Source of the DNA: Streptomyces nigrescens
Lineage (GTDB): Bacteria; Actinomycetota; Actinomycetes; Streptomycetales; Streptomycetaceae
Assembly (NCBI GenBank): GCA_024349765.1
Contig: AP026074.1
Location: 496,001 to 560,000, forward strand
Length of the DNA stretch: 64,000 bases
Direction of reading: 5' to 3'
Below the pieces are notes generated by a model. That model did not search any database, had not been told where the DNA came from, and saw only the letters and a list, made by a program, of their open reading frames with translations. Positions 30,993 through 40,286 of the stretch are shown piece by piece. The position numbers and the translations under genes are program-made. Position 1 is the first letter of the stretch, and the number at the start of each line of letters is the position of its first letter.

Positions 30993-33884
30993 ATGGGGGG
31001 ACTGCGGATCGCGGCGCTGGGTCCGCTGAGGGCATGGCGCGGTGAGCGGCAACTGGACACCGGACCGGCACAGCGGCGCGCGGTGCTCACCTCACTGACG
31101 TTGCGGTGCGGCCAGGTCGCCTCCGTGGAGGAGCTGGTGCGGGACGTCTGGGGATCGGAGCCGCCGGCCAGCGCGCCCGTCGCGGTGCGCAACCACATCT
31201 CACGGCTGCGCACCGTGCTGGAGAGCGAGTCCGCCGGACCCAAGGCCCTGGTCTCCGTCGCCGGCGGGTACGCGCTGCACCTGCCGGACGGGGCGCTGGA
31301 CGTCTCCCGGGCCGAACGGCTCTACGCCCAGGCGCAGTCGGCCCGGAGCCAGGGGGATCTGGAGCCGGCGGTCCGCATCCTGGCCGAGGCCGAGACGTTG
31401 TGGGTCGGCACTCCGCTGACGGGAGTGCCCGGCCCCTACGCCCAGAGGCAGCGGGACCGCCTCATGGAGTACCGGCTCCTCCTCGTCGAGGCGCGGCTGA
31501 CCCTGGAACTCCAGCTCGGCGGACACACCCGGGTCGTCGGGGAACTGCTCACGCTGGCCGACGAACATCCGCTGCGCGAGGAGCTGCGTGCGTTGCAGAT
31601 GCTCGCGCTGTACCGCTGCGGCCGACAGGCGGATGCGCTGGCCGCGTACACCACGGCCAGACGACACCTCGCCGCGGAGCTGGGCGTGGATCCCGGCCCT
31701 GAGCTGGTACGTCTGCATCAGCGCATCCTGGAAGCGGATCCGACGCTGGCACCGCCGCCGGGTGCGGCCGCCGCGGCCCCGGCACCCGGCCCGGCCGCCG
31801 GGCCGGACCGGCCGACCTGGGTGCCGCCGGCGCAGTCCCCTCCCGACATCCCTGACTTCACCGGCCGCGGGGAGGAGAGCCGGCAGGTGCGCGACGCCCT
31901 GGCCGGTGCCGGACGGACGGACGCCACCGCTCCGGTGGTCTGCGTGATCCACGGCATGGGAGGTGTGGGGAAGACCGCGCTGGCCGTGCACTCCGCACAC
32001 GCCGTGCGGGAGCAGTTCCCCGACGGCCAGCTCTACGTCGACCTGCGCGGGGCCGGACGAGAGCCCGCGGACCCTTATGAGGTGCAGGAGTTGTTCCTGC
32101 GCTCCTTGGGGGTCCTGCCCGGCAATGTGCCCAGTGGGCGGGAGGAGCGTACCGCGCTCTACCGCTCGCGGATGGCCGGCCGCCGGCTGCTCCTTCTGCT
32201 GGACAACGCCGCCGACACCGAGCAGGTGAGCACGCTGCTGCCGACCACCGCCGGGAGCGCCGCGCTGATCACCAGCCGTACGGCACTGATGTGCCTGCCG
32301 GCGACCACCCGCACCGCGCTCGAACCGTTCAGCGAGCCGGAGGCCCTTGCCCTCCTGGAGCGGATGGCCGGCAGCGTGCGGTGCCGTCAGGAGCAGCAGA
32401 CCGCCAGCGACCTGGTGTGGGCGTGCGGCATGCTCCCGCTGGCCGTCCGTGTCGTCGGCGCCCGCCTGGTGGCCCGTCCGCGCTGGACGCTCGCGACGCT
32501 GGCCGAGCGGCTCAGCGACCGCTCGCAGCGGCTGGGCGAGTTGGAGGCCGGCAGCCTGGCCGTCGAATCGGTCTTCCACCTCGGCTACTCGAGCCTGGAC
32601 GACGCGGAGGCGCGTGCCTTCCGGCTGCTGGCCATCCCCGAGGTGCCCGACCTCTCCACGGCCGCCGCGGCGGCGGTGCTCCAGTGCGACCGGCGGGAGG
32701 CCGAGGCGCTCCTGGAGTCCCTGACCCACCAGGGTCTGCTGGAACCGGGGGAACCCGGCCGGTACCGCTACCACGATCTGCTGCGGCTGTTCGCCCGTCA
32801 CCGGACCCTGGACACCGACCCCTCCACCACGCGGGGGGAGGCCCTGAGCCGGGTCGCCCGCTTCTACCTCACCGGGACGAGCAGCGCCATGCGTGTCGAG
32901 CGGCCCTACAGCAGGCTGCCCGACGCCGCCGATCCGGACGGCATGCCGGGCGCCGCGGCCTTCACGAACGCGCTCCACGCGCAGGAATGGGTGTTGCACG
33001 AGCTCCCCGCGATGCTGAACGTCGCCGGCCAGATCCTCCACCACCCCTATCGGCCGGTGAGCGCGGAGGACACCCGCACCCTGTCGTGTCTGCTGGGGCT
33101 GCTCATGCCGTTCACCGACTTCTGTCTGCCGTGGGGTCCCATCCATCAGCTGGCCCGTACGCTGCTGCGCGCCGCCGACCACCACGGGGATCGGGTTTCG
33201 ACCGTCTTCACCTGCATCACGGCGGCCGCCGCCTGCGCGCAGCTCGGACACCACGAGGAGGCGGCCACGCTGGCCGCCCGCGCCCACGAGGCGCTCGACC
33301 CCGCGGACCGGGTACTGGCCCCACGTGTGGTGTACACCATGGGGGTGGTCGCCGTTGCGCGGCCGGACGGCCTGGACGAGGCCATCGGCCACTGCCGGAG
33401 CGCGCACGCCCTGGCGTGCGAGAACGGCGAGCCCGGTATGGCCGCCCAGTGCTCCGTCAGCCTCGCCCGCGCTCAGCTCGCGCTCGGCCGGCCGGACCAG
33501 GCGCTGGAGGCCGCCCGGGACGCCCTTGCCCACTGCCCGCCCGGCGACAATCCGGTCGGCATCGCCCTGGCGCAACGCGTGTTGGGCGACGCACTGGCGG
33601 CACTCGGCCGGTACGACGAAGCGGTGACGGAGTACCGAACGGCGCTCGACGTCTGCCGGGCGCACGGACTGCACGCACAGCGCGCCCATACGCTGCTGTC
33701 CCTCGCCTCGGCGCTGGCCGCCGTCGGCCGTCCGGAACAGGCCCGCACCTGTGCGGCGGAGGCAGCGGCCGCCCTGGCTCAACTCGGCGACCCCACGGGC
33801 GAGGAGCGGGCGCGCACCTTCATGAACCGCCTCGCGGCGGCCGGTCCGGCAGCCCCGCCCATTGCACCGGACGGCAGCCGGTAG
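30993..33884 (+). CDS. SARP/AfsR-type transcriptional regulator with NB-ARC and TPR domains
   Basis: The protein is 963 aa. ATG 30993 has TTGGAGCAGG upstream and starts right at the domain (MGGLRIAALGPL); the ATG at 30963 is less likely. Residues 1-100 are an OmpR-like winged helix, 100-250 the BTAD helical domain (ELGVDPGPELVRLHQRIL), about 300-560 an NB-ARC ATPase (Walker A GMGGVGKTA, Walker B LLLLLDNAAD), and 680-950 TPR-like helices. It is an activator of the AfsR class, typically controlling antibiotic or secondary metabolism genes. Its targets are not obvious; the nearest co-directional gene is the polyprenyl synthase. The 3' end overlaps the convergent lipoprotein gene by 65 nt. Confidence 0.92.
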   Translation: MGGLRIAALGPLRAWRGERQLDTGPAQRRAVLTSLTLRCGQVASVEELVRDVWGSEPPASAPVAVRNHISRLRTVLESESAGPKALVSVAGGYALHLPDGALDVSRAERLYAQAQSARSQGDLEPAVRILAEAETLWVGTPLTGVPGPYAQRQRDRLMEYRLLLVEARLTLELQLGGHTRVVGELLTLADEHPLREELRALQMLALYRCGRQADALAAYTTARRHLAAELGVDPGPELVRLHQRILEADPTLAPPPGAAAAAPAPGPAAGPDRPTWVPPAQSPPDIPDFTGRGEESRQVRDALAGAGRTDATAPVVCVIHGMGGVGKTALAVHSAHAVREQFPDGQLYVDLRGAGREPADPYEVQELFLRSLGVLPGNVPSGREERTALYRSRMAGRRLLLLLDNAADTEQVSTLLPTTAGSAALITSRTALMCLPATTRTALEPFSEPEALALLERMAGSVRCRQEQQTASDLVWACGMLPLAVRVVGARLVARPRWTLATLAERLSDRSQRLGELEAGSLAVESVFHLGYSSLDDAEARAFRLLAIPEVPDLSTAAAAAVLQCDRREAEALLESLTHQGLLEPGEPGRYRYHDLLRLFARHRTLDTDPSTTRGEALSRVARFYLTGTSSAMRVERPYSRLPDAADPDGMPGAAAFTNALHAQEWVLHELPAMLNVAGQILHHPYRPVSAEDTRTLSCLLGLLMPFTDFCLPWGPIHQLARTLLRAADHHGDRVSTVFTCITAAAACAQLGHHEEAATLAARAHEALDPADRVLAPRVVYTMGVVAVARPDGLDEAIGHCRSAHALACENGEPGMAAQCSVSLARAQLALGRPDQALEAARDALAHCPPGDNPVGIALAQRVLGDALAALGRYDEAVTEYRTALDVCRAHGLHAQRAHTLLSLASALAAVGRPEQARTCAAEAAAALAQLGDPTGEERARTFMNRLAAAGPAAPPIAPDGSR

Positions 33885-34179
33885 CGAGCACTGATGTTCC
33901 GTCCGGCCCGGCGGCCTGGTGCACGGGGGCTGCGGCGGGCCAGCTCACCGCGACGGTGTCCGGTAGCCGGGTTTCCCCCGGGCAGGGCCACTCCGGCGCG
34001 GTCTCGCCCGGCAGACGGAGCGGCGGCGGTGTGGGGCTCGGCGGGGGGCTCGGCGGGGGGCTCGGGGTGGGGGAGTCGGCCGGGTCCCCCACCAGGCCGC
34101 AGCCGCTGACCACGGCCACGGTCAGGGCCAGGGGTATCCATCGGCTTCGAGGCAGCCGGGACTGGGGAAGTGAGTTCAT
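33820..34179 (-). CDS. Small Pro-rich lipoprotein
   Basis: The protein is 119 aa from ATG 34179. It has a signal peptide with a lipobox (VAVVSGC, Cys near residue 26), then a Ser/Pro repeat (SPPPSPPPSP) and a 60-residue tail with two more Cys. It is predicted to be anchored on the outer face of the membrane. Its start overlaps the stop of the upstream gene (ATGA), so the two are translationally coupled. Its 3' end overlaps the convergent SARP gene. Function unknown; a spurious call is possible because of the low-complexity core. Confidence 0.6.
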   Translation of the reverse strand: MNSLPQSRLPRSRWIPLALTVAVVSGCGLVGDPADSPTPSPPPSPPPSPTPPPLRLPGETAPEWPCPGETRLPDTVAVSWPAAAPVHQAAGPDGTSVLATGCRPVQWAGLPDRPPRGGS

Positions 34180-34610
34180 GACGCGCGCTCCGGGCTGTCG
34201 TGCCGGTCCCCGTGCAGCGCGTCGAGGAACCGGTCCATCTCCGGTCGCCAGGCGCGGCGGACGTTGAGCCAGGCAGCCTCGGTGTCCCCGGGGAAACGAA
34301 ACCGGAAGGTACTCCACAGGGGGCGCCGCCGGACCTCGCCGATCCGCGTGCGGACCTGCTCGTGCTCGACGTCGTACCGCAGCTTCCCCGGCCGGTATCC
34401 CGTCGATGCCACCTTGTGGAACAGCACGGAGCGGTCGGTGAGGGTGACGAAGAAGGTGTCGTTGTCGCCGATACCGCAGGACAGCAGCGTGGACAGGAGC
34501 GGATGTCGTCCCGACCCCACGGCCAGGGTCACCACCGGGTGGGCGAGCGGGTCGGATTGCCGTACGGCCTCGGTGACTTGGACCAAGGTAGTGGATTTGA
34601 TGAGCCCCAT
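34176..34610 (-). CDS. Conserved hypothetical protein, PH-like (YokE/bPH type) domain
   Basis: The protein is 144 aa. ATG 34610 follows GAGGAG by 6 nt; the in-frame extension upstream lacks these features. The pattern DNDTFFVTLTDRSVLFHKV followed by charged strands and a terminal helix (RRAWRPEMDRFLDALHG) fits a bacterial pleckstrin-homology-like fold. This is inference from pattern only. It is coupled to the lipoprotein gene by an ATGA overlap. Confidence 0.7.
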   Translation of the reverse strand: MGLIKSTTLVQVTEAVRQSDPLAHPVVTLAVGSGRHPLLSTLLSCGIGDNDTFFVTLTDRSVLFHKVASTGYRPGKLRYDVEHEQVRTRIGEVRRRPLWSTFRFRFPGDTEAAWLNVRRAWRPEMDRFLDALHGDRHDSPERAS

Positions 34611-34737
34611 GGGTCTCTCCTCGGTAGGGGAAAACGTGAAAGGTGGGCAGTTGATCAAGGTACGTACGGGGGAGCGCGGTGACGTCGTGGTCGTCACCGA
34701 AGACTTTTCGGGGCCGCGGACCACAGCTGATCTGCCG

Positions 34738-37575
34738 TCATAGCTGCTCTTGCGGAACGGCGTTCGCCAGCGCTCGCGTCAGCCCCGCGCGACCGTCGAT
34801 GGCGAGCTTCCCGTAGACGTTGGTCAGGTGCACCTCCACGGTGCGCAGACCGACGAAGAGGCGCTGGGCGATCTCGCGGTTGGTCATGCCCCGGCCGGCC
34901 AGGTCCGCCACCCGCCGCTCGGTGGGGGTCAGTGCCCCCACGCCGTGGAACGTCCGGGTGCGCGGCCGGTCACCAGCGGCACGGAGCTCCGCGAGCGCCT
35001 GATCGGCCAGCGACGTCGCCGTGCACTCATGGGCGACACTCACCGCCCGCCGCAGGTGCGCACGGGCCTCGGACAGCCGGCCGACCTTGCGGGCGAGGAC
35101 CCCGCAGTCGGCCAGCGCCTGGGCGTACCGCACCCGCGCGGGCGTGCCGTCGAGGAGCCGTACGGCCTCGCCGAGCAGATCGAGTCCCTCCCGCCCGCCG
35201 ACCACCACTCCCAGGGCGCGCAAGGCCACCCCGGTCACCTCGGGCACACCCCAGACACGGGCGAGCCGCAGCTCCTCCTCCGCCAGCGCCCTGGCCGCCT
35301 CGCCCTGCCGCAGCGCCGCGTACACCACGGCGGCCTCCGAACGCCAGGGAAAGAAACCGGGGTTGGACATCCCGCGGGCGGAGGTCCGTTCACCGCACAG
35401 CAGGAAGTCGGCCAGCCCCTCCTCCAACCGCCCCTGGGCGCAGCGCAGCCAGCCACGCACCATCAGTACGTAGTCGTTGATCCAGTTGCCGTTCAGCCGG
35501 CCGCTCAAGTCGCCGCGTACCAGCAGGTCCTCGGCGTCGGCGAGCTTGCCCTGCCGGAGCAGAGTTTCCGCCAGCGTCGTGATCGCGAACGTGCTGAGGC
35601 CGTTGCACGGGCCGACGCCGATACTGCCGAGTGCTCCCAGCGCGGCCTCCGCGTCGGCCTGGCAGTCCGCGAGACGGCCGAGCCGGCAGTGGATGTTCGC
35701 CCGGGTGGTGAGGGCGTGGGCGTAGTGGAAGGCCGAGGTCCCGGGGTGCGCCGCCCGCACGGCCGCGTCGGCGTACGTCAGCGCCAACTCCGTCTCTCCG
35801 GCGGCCCCCAGGGAGATCACCGCGCCGGTGTAGACGACGGACTCGTCGTCCTCCGGGGTCATGCCCTGGCTCAGCGCCAGCCGGGCCAGGTCCACCACTT
35901 CCTGCGTGGATGTTCCCGCCATGGCCGCGCGCAGGCTCAACAGGGCGGCCAGGGGCCGCTGCACAGGACCGCCGGCCGCGTCGGAGACGTCCAGCTCCAT
36001 CAGCCGGGGGACCACGGCCGGGGCCGAGGTGGCCTCGCTCAGGCTGGTGTGGATGAAGTCGATCTCCAGCCGCATGGCCTGGGCGGGATCCGTCCGCCGG
36101 ACGGCCTCGCTGGTGCGCCGCAACGTCTCCAGCGCGTCGGGATGCCGGTCGAGGGCCAGGAACGCGCCGGCCAGCTTTCGGGCGGTGGCGGTCTGTTTCG
36201 CCGGATCCGTGGACAGTTCCAGGCTGCGCTCCAGATTGCGGACGGCGACCGGGAGGCTGGAGGTGAGTTCCAGTTCACCCAGCGTCGCCAGCAGGGTGGC
36301 CCGCAGTTCCGCCGTGAGCTCCTCGCGCAGCGCGCGGCGCAGAAAGACGGCGGCGCGCGCGTCGTCGCCCTGCTCCACGGCCAGCGCCGCCGCCCGGCCG
36401 AGCACCTCCGGCACCCAGGGTTCGCCCAGGGGACTGAGCAGCAGATGAGCGGCTATCCGCAGCAGCGGCGCCTCGCGGGCCAGCAGGTGCCCGGCCGCCC
36501 GGAGGTGGAGGTCCATCCGCCGGCTCGGCAGCACCACCGCGGCGACCGCCGCCGACAGGACATCGCAGACGAAGGACAGGCCGTGCTCCGTCCCGGTCAT
36601 CCAACCCGTGCCCACCAGCCGGTGCGCGGCGTCCGCGACGGCCGGCTCCGGCAGGCCGGTGACCTCCGTGATCAGGTCGGTGCCCGGCGCGTCGCCGAGC
36701 ACCGCGACGGCCTGGGCCGTGGTCACGGCGTGCGGATCGACGTCCTGCATCCGGGTGAGCACGGCCGAGCCGAGGCCGGCCGGGACATGGTCGGTGATCC
36801 GGTCCGCCAGTTCCGTCCGGGGGCGCTGCCCGGAAGTCCGGAGCTCGCGCAGCACGGCATGCAGCAGGAGGGGGTTGCCGGCGGTGGCCTCCCGGCAGGC
36901 GACGGTGAACGGCCGCTCCGGGGCCTCACCCAGCACCTGGGTCGCCAGAGCCTCGACGGCGTCGTCGGCGAGGCCGTCGAGCGTCAGTCGGTGCCGGAAC
37001 AGCGACTCGACGGCGGCCACGGCAGGCGCATGCGGATGGGCATCCCTGGGCCCGAGGGTGGCGAGGACGACCAGCGGCAGGTTGTCGGCCCTGCGCAGCA
37101 GGTACCGCAGCCAGAGGAGGGAGTGCGGATCGGCCCACTGGAGATCGTCGACGGCGATCAACAGCCGTCTCTCATCCGCCAGTCGGACCGACAGCCGGTA
37201 CAGGCTGTCGAGGATCTCCGCGTCCTGCCCGGTCACCGTGGACGCCGGCCCGTCCGGCCGCTGCGCCCAGGGGGCGAGCACCCGGGCGGCGTCCAGAGTC
37301 CCGTCGCGGAACGGCGGAACCGACGGGTCGTCCGCAGTCAGGTGCTCGAAGAGCCGGCGGACCACGCCGAAGGGCAGGTCGCGCTCCAGCGGGTCCGCGA
37401 CCGCCGACACGACGCAGGTTCCGGGGTCCTGACGGATGTCCGCCAGGGCGGCCCGCAGCAGTGCGGTCTTCCCGCTTCCCCAACTCCCGCTGATGACAGC
37501 GGAGTCACCGCCGGTCCAGGGGGCCCCGAGCAGCCGAGCGAGCGCGCTCAGCTCACGTTCCCGCCCGATCAGCAC
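34738..37575 (-). CDS. LAL-type LuxR family transcriptional regulator
   Basis: The protein is 945 aa, starting at GTG 37575 (MLIGRERELSALARLL, the usual start of this family). The N-terminal AAA domain has Walker A GSWGSGKTALL and Walker B LLIAVDDLQWAD. The middle is TPR-like helices. The C-terminal 60 residues are a LuxR helix-turn-helix (LTPTERRVADLAGRGMTNRE). LAL regulators are ATP-dependent activators. It is divergent from the acetate uptake/acs operon with 570 nt between them. Repeat copy B lies in that gap and copy A lies before the polyprenyl synthase, so both may be targets; this is inferred. Confidence 0.92.
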   Translation of the reverse strand: MLIGRERELSALARLLGAPWTGGDSAVISGSWGSGKTALLRAALADIRQDPGTCVVSAVADPLERDLPFGVVRRLFEHLTADDPSVPPFRDGTLDAARVLAPWAQRPDGPASTVTGQDAEILDSLYRLSVRLADERRLLIAVDDLQWADPHSLLWLRYLLRRADNLPLVVLATLGPRDAHPHAPAVAAVESLFRHRLTLDGLADDAVEALATQVLGEAPERPFTVACREATAGNPLLLHAVLRELRTSGQRPRTELADRITDHVPAGLGSAVLTRMQDVDPHAVTTAQAVAVLGDAPGTDLITEVTGLPEPAVADAAHRLVGTGWMTGTEHGLSFVCDVLSAAVAAVVLPSRRMDLHLRAAGHLLAREAPLLRIAAHLLLSPLGEPWVPEVLGRAAALAVEQGDDARAAVFLRRALREELTAELRATLLATLGELELTSSLPVAVRNLERSLELSTDPAKQTATARKLAGAFLALDRHPDALETLRRTSEAVRRTDPAQAMRLEIDFIHTSLSEATSAPAVVPRLMELDVSDAAGGPVQRPLAALLSLRAAMAGTSTQEVVDLARLALSQGMTPEDDESVVYTGAVISLGAAGETELALTYADAAVRAAHPGTSAFHYAHALTTRANIHCRLGRLADCQADAEAALGALGSIGVGPCNGLSTFAITTLAETLLRQGKLADAEDLLVRGDLSGRLNGNWINDYVLMVRGWLRCAQGRLEEGLADFLLCGERTSARGMSNPGFFPWRSEAAVVYAALRQGEAARALAEEELRLARVWGVPEVTGVALRALGVVVGGREGLDLLGEAVRLLDGTPARVRYAQALADCGVLARKVGRLSEARAHLRRAVSVAHECTATSLADQALAELRAAGDRPRTRTFHGVGALTPTERRVADLAGRGMTNREIAQRLFVGLRTVEVHLTNVYGKLAIDGRAGLTRALANAVPQEQL

Positions 37576-38145
37576 CGGACCACGCCCCGTTCCGTAGGGG
37601 AAGCGGTCTCTGCGGGGTTGGTCGGCATGTCACACCACGACTGTCTGGAGGGCGGCCCCATCCGGTGACGGGGACACGCTGTCTTACCTGGCTGTGGAGC
37701 GGCCGGCCCAACGGCGACATGCAGGGGGCCACGTTTCGCCGGGGCCGGCAGCTCTGCCCAGAAGGGTGGCCTCGGCGTGTAAGGAATCGATAATTTTCCG
37801 GTAAGGGGGCCGGGACGGCTCGCAACGGCCCGCGGCCGCGAGATCTTTCGGTGCGTTGCCCCGTACAGCGGTCCCTTAATCCTTCGGTACGGCCCGTCAT
37901 CCATCGTGGCCGGTCCAGCCCCACACTTTGGCTGAACAAGGGTCATGCGACCGGGTGCCGTGCAACACCGCGTGGCTGTCAGGAGCCGGCTCATCCTGTC
38001 CCGTGCTCCGCGCCGACCCGAGTCCCCCCGCCGCTCACCGACCGGCGGGGGTGCCCGTTCACCGCCGCCGTGAACCGGCGAGCACCACCGCCCCGTGGCC
38101 AGTCCGGCTGCCGGGCCACACCGAGCCCCACCACTGGAAAGGCCC
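37576..38145. promoter_or_regulatory. Divergent regulatory region between LAL regulator and acetate operon
   Basis: This is 570 nt without a supportable gene. It contains an AT-rich patch at 37779-37806 (AATCGATAATTTTCCGGTAA), unusual in this GC-rich window, and repeat copy B at 37878-37966. Promoters for both divergent units should lie here. Confidence 0.6.
37878..37966. repeat. Dispersed ~90-bp repeat, copy B (upstream of acetate operon)
   Basis: It begins AATCCTTCGGTACGGCCCGT and continues to GCGACCGGGTGCCGTGCAAC. It is the partner of copy A at 29390-29477 with the same orientation and a similar distance (180 nt here) to a downstream + strand gene. Confidence 0.75.
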
Positions 38146-38580
38146 ATGACCACGCACGCCTCCCTTCCCGGCAGCCCCACGGTCGACGCGCCCGGCAGCA
38201 CGGGAACCCCGCCCGCCACGGACGACCTCACCGCCACGGTGTTCCGGACAGCGCAGCAGGGCCGGCCGTTCGCCGAACTCCGGCGCTCGCAGCGGGTGTT
38301 CGCCGCGGTGGCGACCACCGCGGTGCTCAGCCTGTACCTGCTGTACGTCCTGCTGTCCAGCTACGCGCCCGGCCTCATGACCGGCAAGGTCGTCGGCAAT
38401 CTGAATGTCGCGCTCTTCCTGGGACTCGCCCAGTTCGCCGCGACCTTCCTGGCCGCGTGGCTCTACACGCGGCATGCGAACCGCCGGCGGGACCCCCTCG
38501 CGGAACAGATCAGGGAAGGCGTCGAGCAGGCCCGGATCCGTGCGCACAGCCACGTCGGGGCGGAGGGAACCGCGGCATGA
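38146..38580 (+). CDS. DUF485 membrane protein, partner of the solute:sodium symporter
   Basis: The protein is 144 aa. ATG 38146 follows GGAAAGG. Two membrane helices lie near residues 60-80 and 90-115, with a conserved FAELRRSQR segment before the first and TRHANRR after the second. DUF485 (YjcH type) proteins are encoded next to ActP acetate symporters and are thought to assist them. The stop overlaps the symporter start (ATGA), indicating coupled translation. Confidence 0.92.
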   Translation: MTTHASLPGSPTVDAPGSTGTPPATDDLTATVFRTAQQGRPFAELRRSQRVFAAVATTAVLSLYLLYVLLSSYAPGLMTGKVVGNLNVALFLGLAQFAATFLAAWLYTRHANRRRDPLAEQIREGVEQARIRAHSHVGAEGTAA

Positions 38581-40205
38581 TCACTCACCTTCGACAGACA
38601 GCCCTGGCCGCCCCGGGTGCGGACGGCGGCCGTTGGCTGACCATCGGCCTGTTCCTGGCCGTGGTGGCGGCCACGCTGGGCGTCACCCTGTGGGCGAGCC
38701 GGCAGACCAAGGGCACCACGGACTTCTACACCGGCGGCCGATCGTTCTCAGGGTTCCAGAACGGCCTGGCCATCTCCGGCGACTACATGTCGGCCGCCTC
38801 GTTCCTGGGTGTCACCGGCACCATCGCGCTCTTCGGGTACGACGGTTTCCTGTACTCCGTCGGCTTCCTCGTCGCCTGGATCCTGGCGCTGGTCCTGGTG
38901 GCCGAACCACTGCGCAATGCGGGCCGGTTCACCATGGCCGATGTCCTCGCGTTCCGTCTGCGCCAGCGGCCGGTGCGTACCGCCGCGGGCATCTCGACCA
39001 TCGTGGTATCCGTGGTCTACCTCCTCGCCCAGATGGTTGGCGCGGGTTCCCTGGTGGCCCTGCTGCTCGGCGTCTCCGGTGACGCGCCCAGGAAGTGGAT
39101 CATCCTGGGCGTCGGCATCCTGATGATCCTCTACGTCGTCGTGGGCGGCATGAAGGGCACCACCTGGGTGCAGATCGTCAAGGCCGCGATGCTGATGGTC
39201 GGAACGCTGGTGCTGACCGTTCTGGTGATGAGCAAGTTCGGGTGGAACCTCTCCTCGCTCCTCGGCTCGGCGGCCGAGGCCAGCGGCAAGGGCCATGCCT
39301 TCCTCTCGCCCGGCCTGAAGTACGGCGCCGGCCCGACCACCAAGCTGGACTTCATCAGCCTCGGTGTCGCGCTGGTCCTGGGCACCGCGGGCCTGCCGCA
39401 CATCCTGGTCCGCTTCTACACGGTGCCGACCGCCAAGACTGCCCGGACCTCGGTGAACTGGGCGATCGGCCTCATCGGCGGCTTCTACCTGATGACTCTC
39501 GTGCTGGGCTTCGGCGCGGCGGCGCTGGTGGGGCACTCGGCGATCGAGGCCGCCAACCCGGCGGGCACCACGGCCGCGCCGATGCTGGCCGAAGCGCTCG
39601 GCGGCGGCCCCGGATCCACCATGGGCGCCACGCTGCTGGCGGTGACCTCCGCAGTTGCCTTCGCCACGATCCTGGCGGTGGTGGCCGGCCTCACCCTCAC
39701 CTCGTCCGCCTCCTTCGCCCACGACCTGTTCGCCCACGCGGTGCGCAAGGGGAAGGCGAGTGAGCGCGAGGAGATCAGAACGGCGCGGTTCGCCGCGGTC
39801 GGGATCGGCATGGTGGCCGTCGTACTGAGCATGTTCGCCGACAAGCTCAACACCGCTGCGCTGGTGGCACTGGCCTTCGCCGTCGCGGCGTCGGCCAATC
39901 TGCCGACGATCCTGTACAGCCTGTTCTGGAAGCGGTTCAACACCACCGGCGCGTTGTGCAGCATCTACGGCGGCCTGCTGACCTCGGTGGTGCTGGTGAT
40001 CTTCTCCCCGGTCGTCTCCGGCACCCCGGCGTCGCTGGTGCCCGGTGCGGACTTCCACTGGTTCCCCCTGGAGAACCCCGGCCTGGTCTCCATCCCGATC
40101 GGCTTCCTGGCCGGCTGGCTGGGCACCCTCGCCTCCCGCGAGACCGACCCGGACAAGTACGCGGAGCTGGAAGTCCGTTCCCTCACCGGTGCCGGCGCGC
40201 ACTGA
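38577..40205 (+). CDS. actP: Solute:sodium symporter, ActP-like (acetate/monocarboxylate uptake)
   Basis: The protein is 542 aa with about 13 membrane helices. It starts at ATG 38577, overlapping the DUF485 stop. Family features include TTDFYTGGRSFSGFQNGLAI, YMSAASFLG and GLPHILVRFYTV. ActP imports acetate and other short monocarboxylates with Na+. The context (DUF485 upstream, acetyl-CoA synthetase 81 nt downstream) strongly supports acetate uptake and activation as one operon. Confidence 0.93.
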   Translation: MITHLRQTALAAPGADGGRWLTIGLFLAVVAATLGVTLWASRQTKGTTDFYTGGRSFSGFQNGLAISGDYMSAASFLGVTGTIALFGYDGFLYSVGFLVAWILALVLVAEPLRNAGRFTMADVLAFRLRQRPVRTAAGISTIVVSVVYLLAQMVGAGSLVALLLGVSGDAPRKWIILGVGILMILYVVVGGMKGTTWVQIVKAAMLMVGTLVLTVLVMSKFGWNLSSLLGSAAEASGKGHAFLSPGLKYGAGPTTKLDFISLGVALVLGTAGLPHILVRFYTVPTAKTARTSVNWAIGLIGGFYLMTLVLGFGAAALVGHSAIEAANPAGTTAAPMLAEALGGGPGSTMGATLLAVTSAVAFATILAVVAGLTLTSSASFAHDLFAHAVRKGKASEREEIRTARFAAVGIGMVAVVLSMFADKLNTAALVALAFAVAASANLPTILYSLFWKRFNTTGALCSIYGGLLTSVVLVIFSPVVSGTPASLVPGADFHWFPLENPGLVSIPIGFLAGWLGTLASRETDPDKYAELEVRSLTGAGAH

Positions 40206-40286
40206 CCCCCGGCTCCGCGACGCCGTGGCCACCGCACCGCACCCCCTGGTCCTCACCCGACGAACCACTGCAAGGAGCAGCACGTC

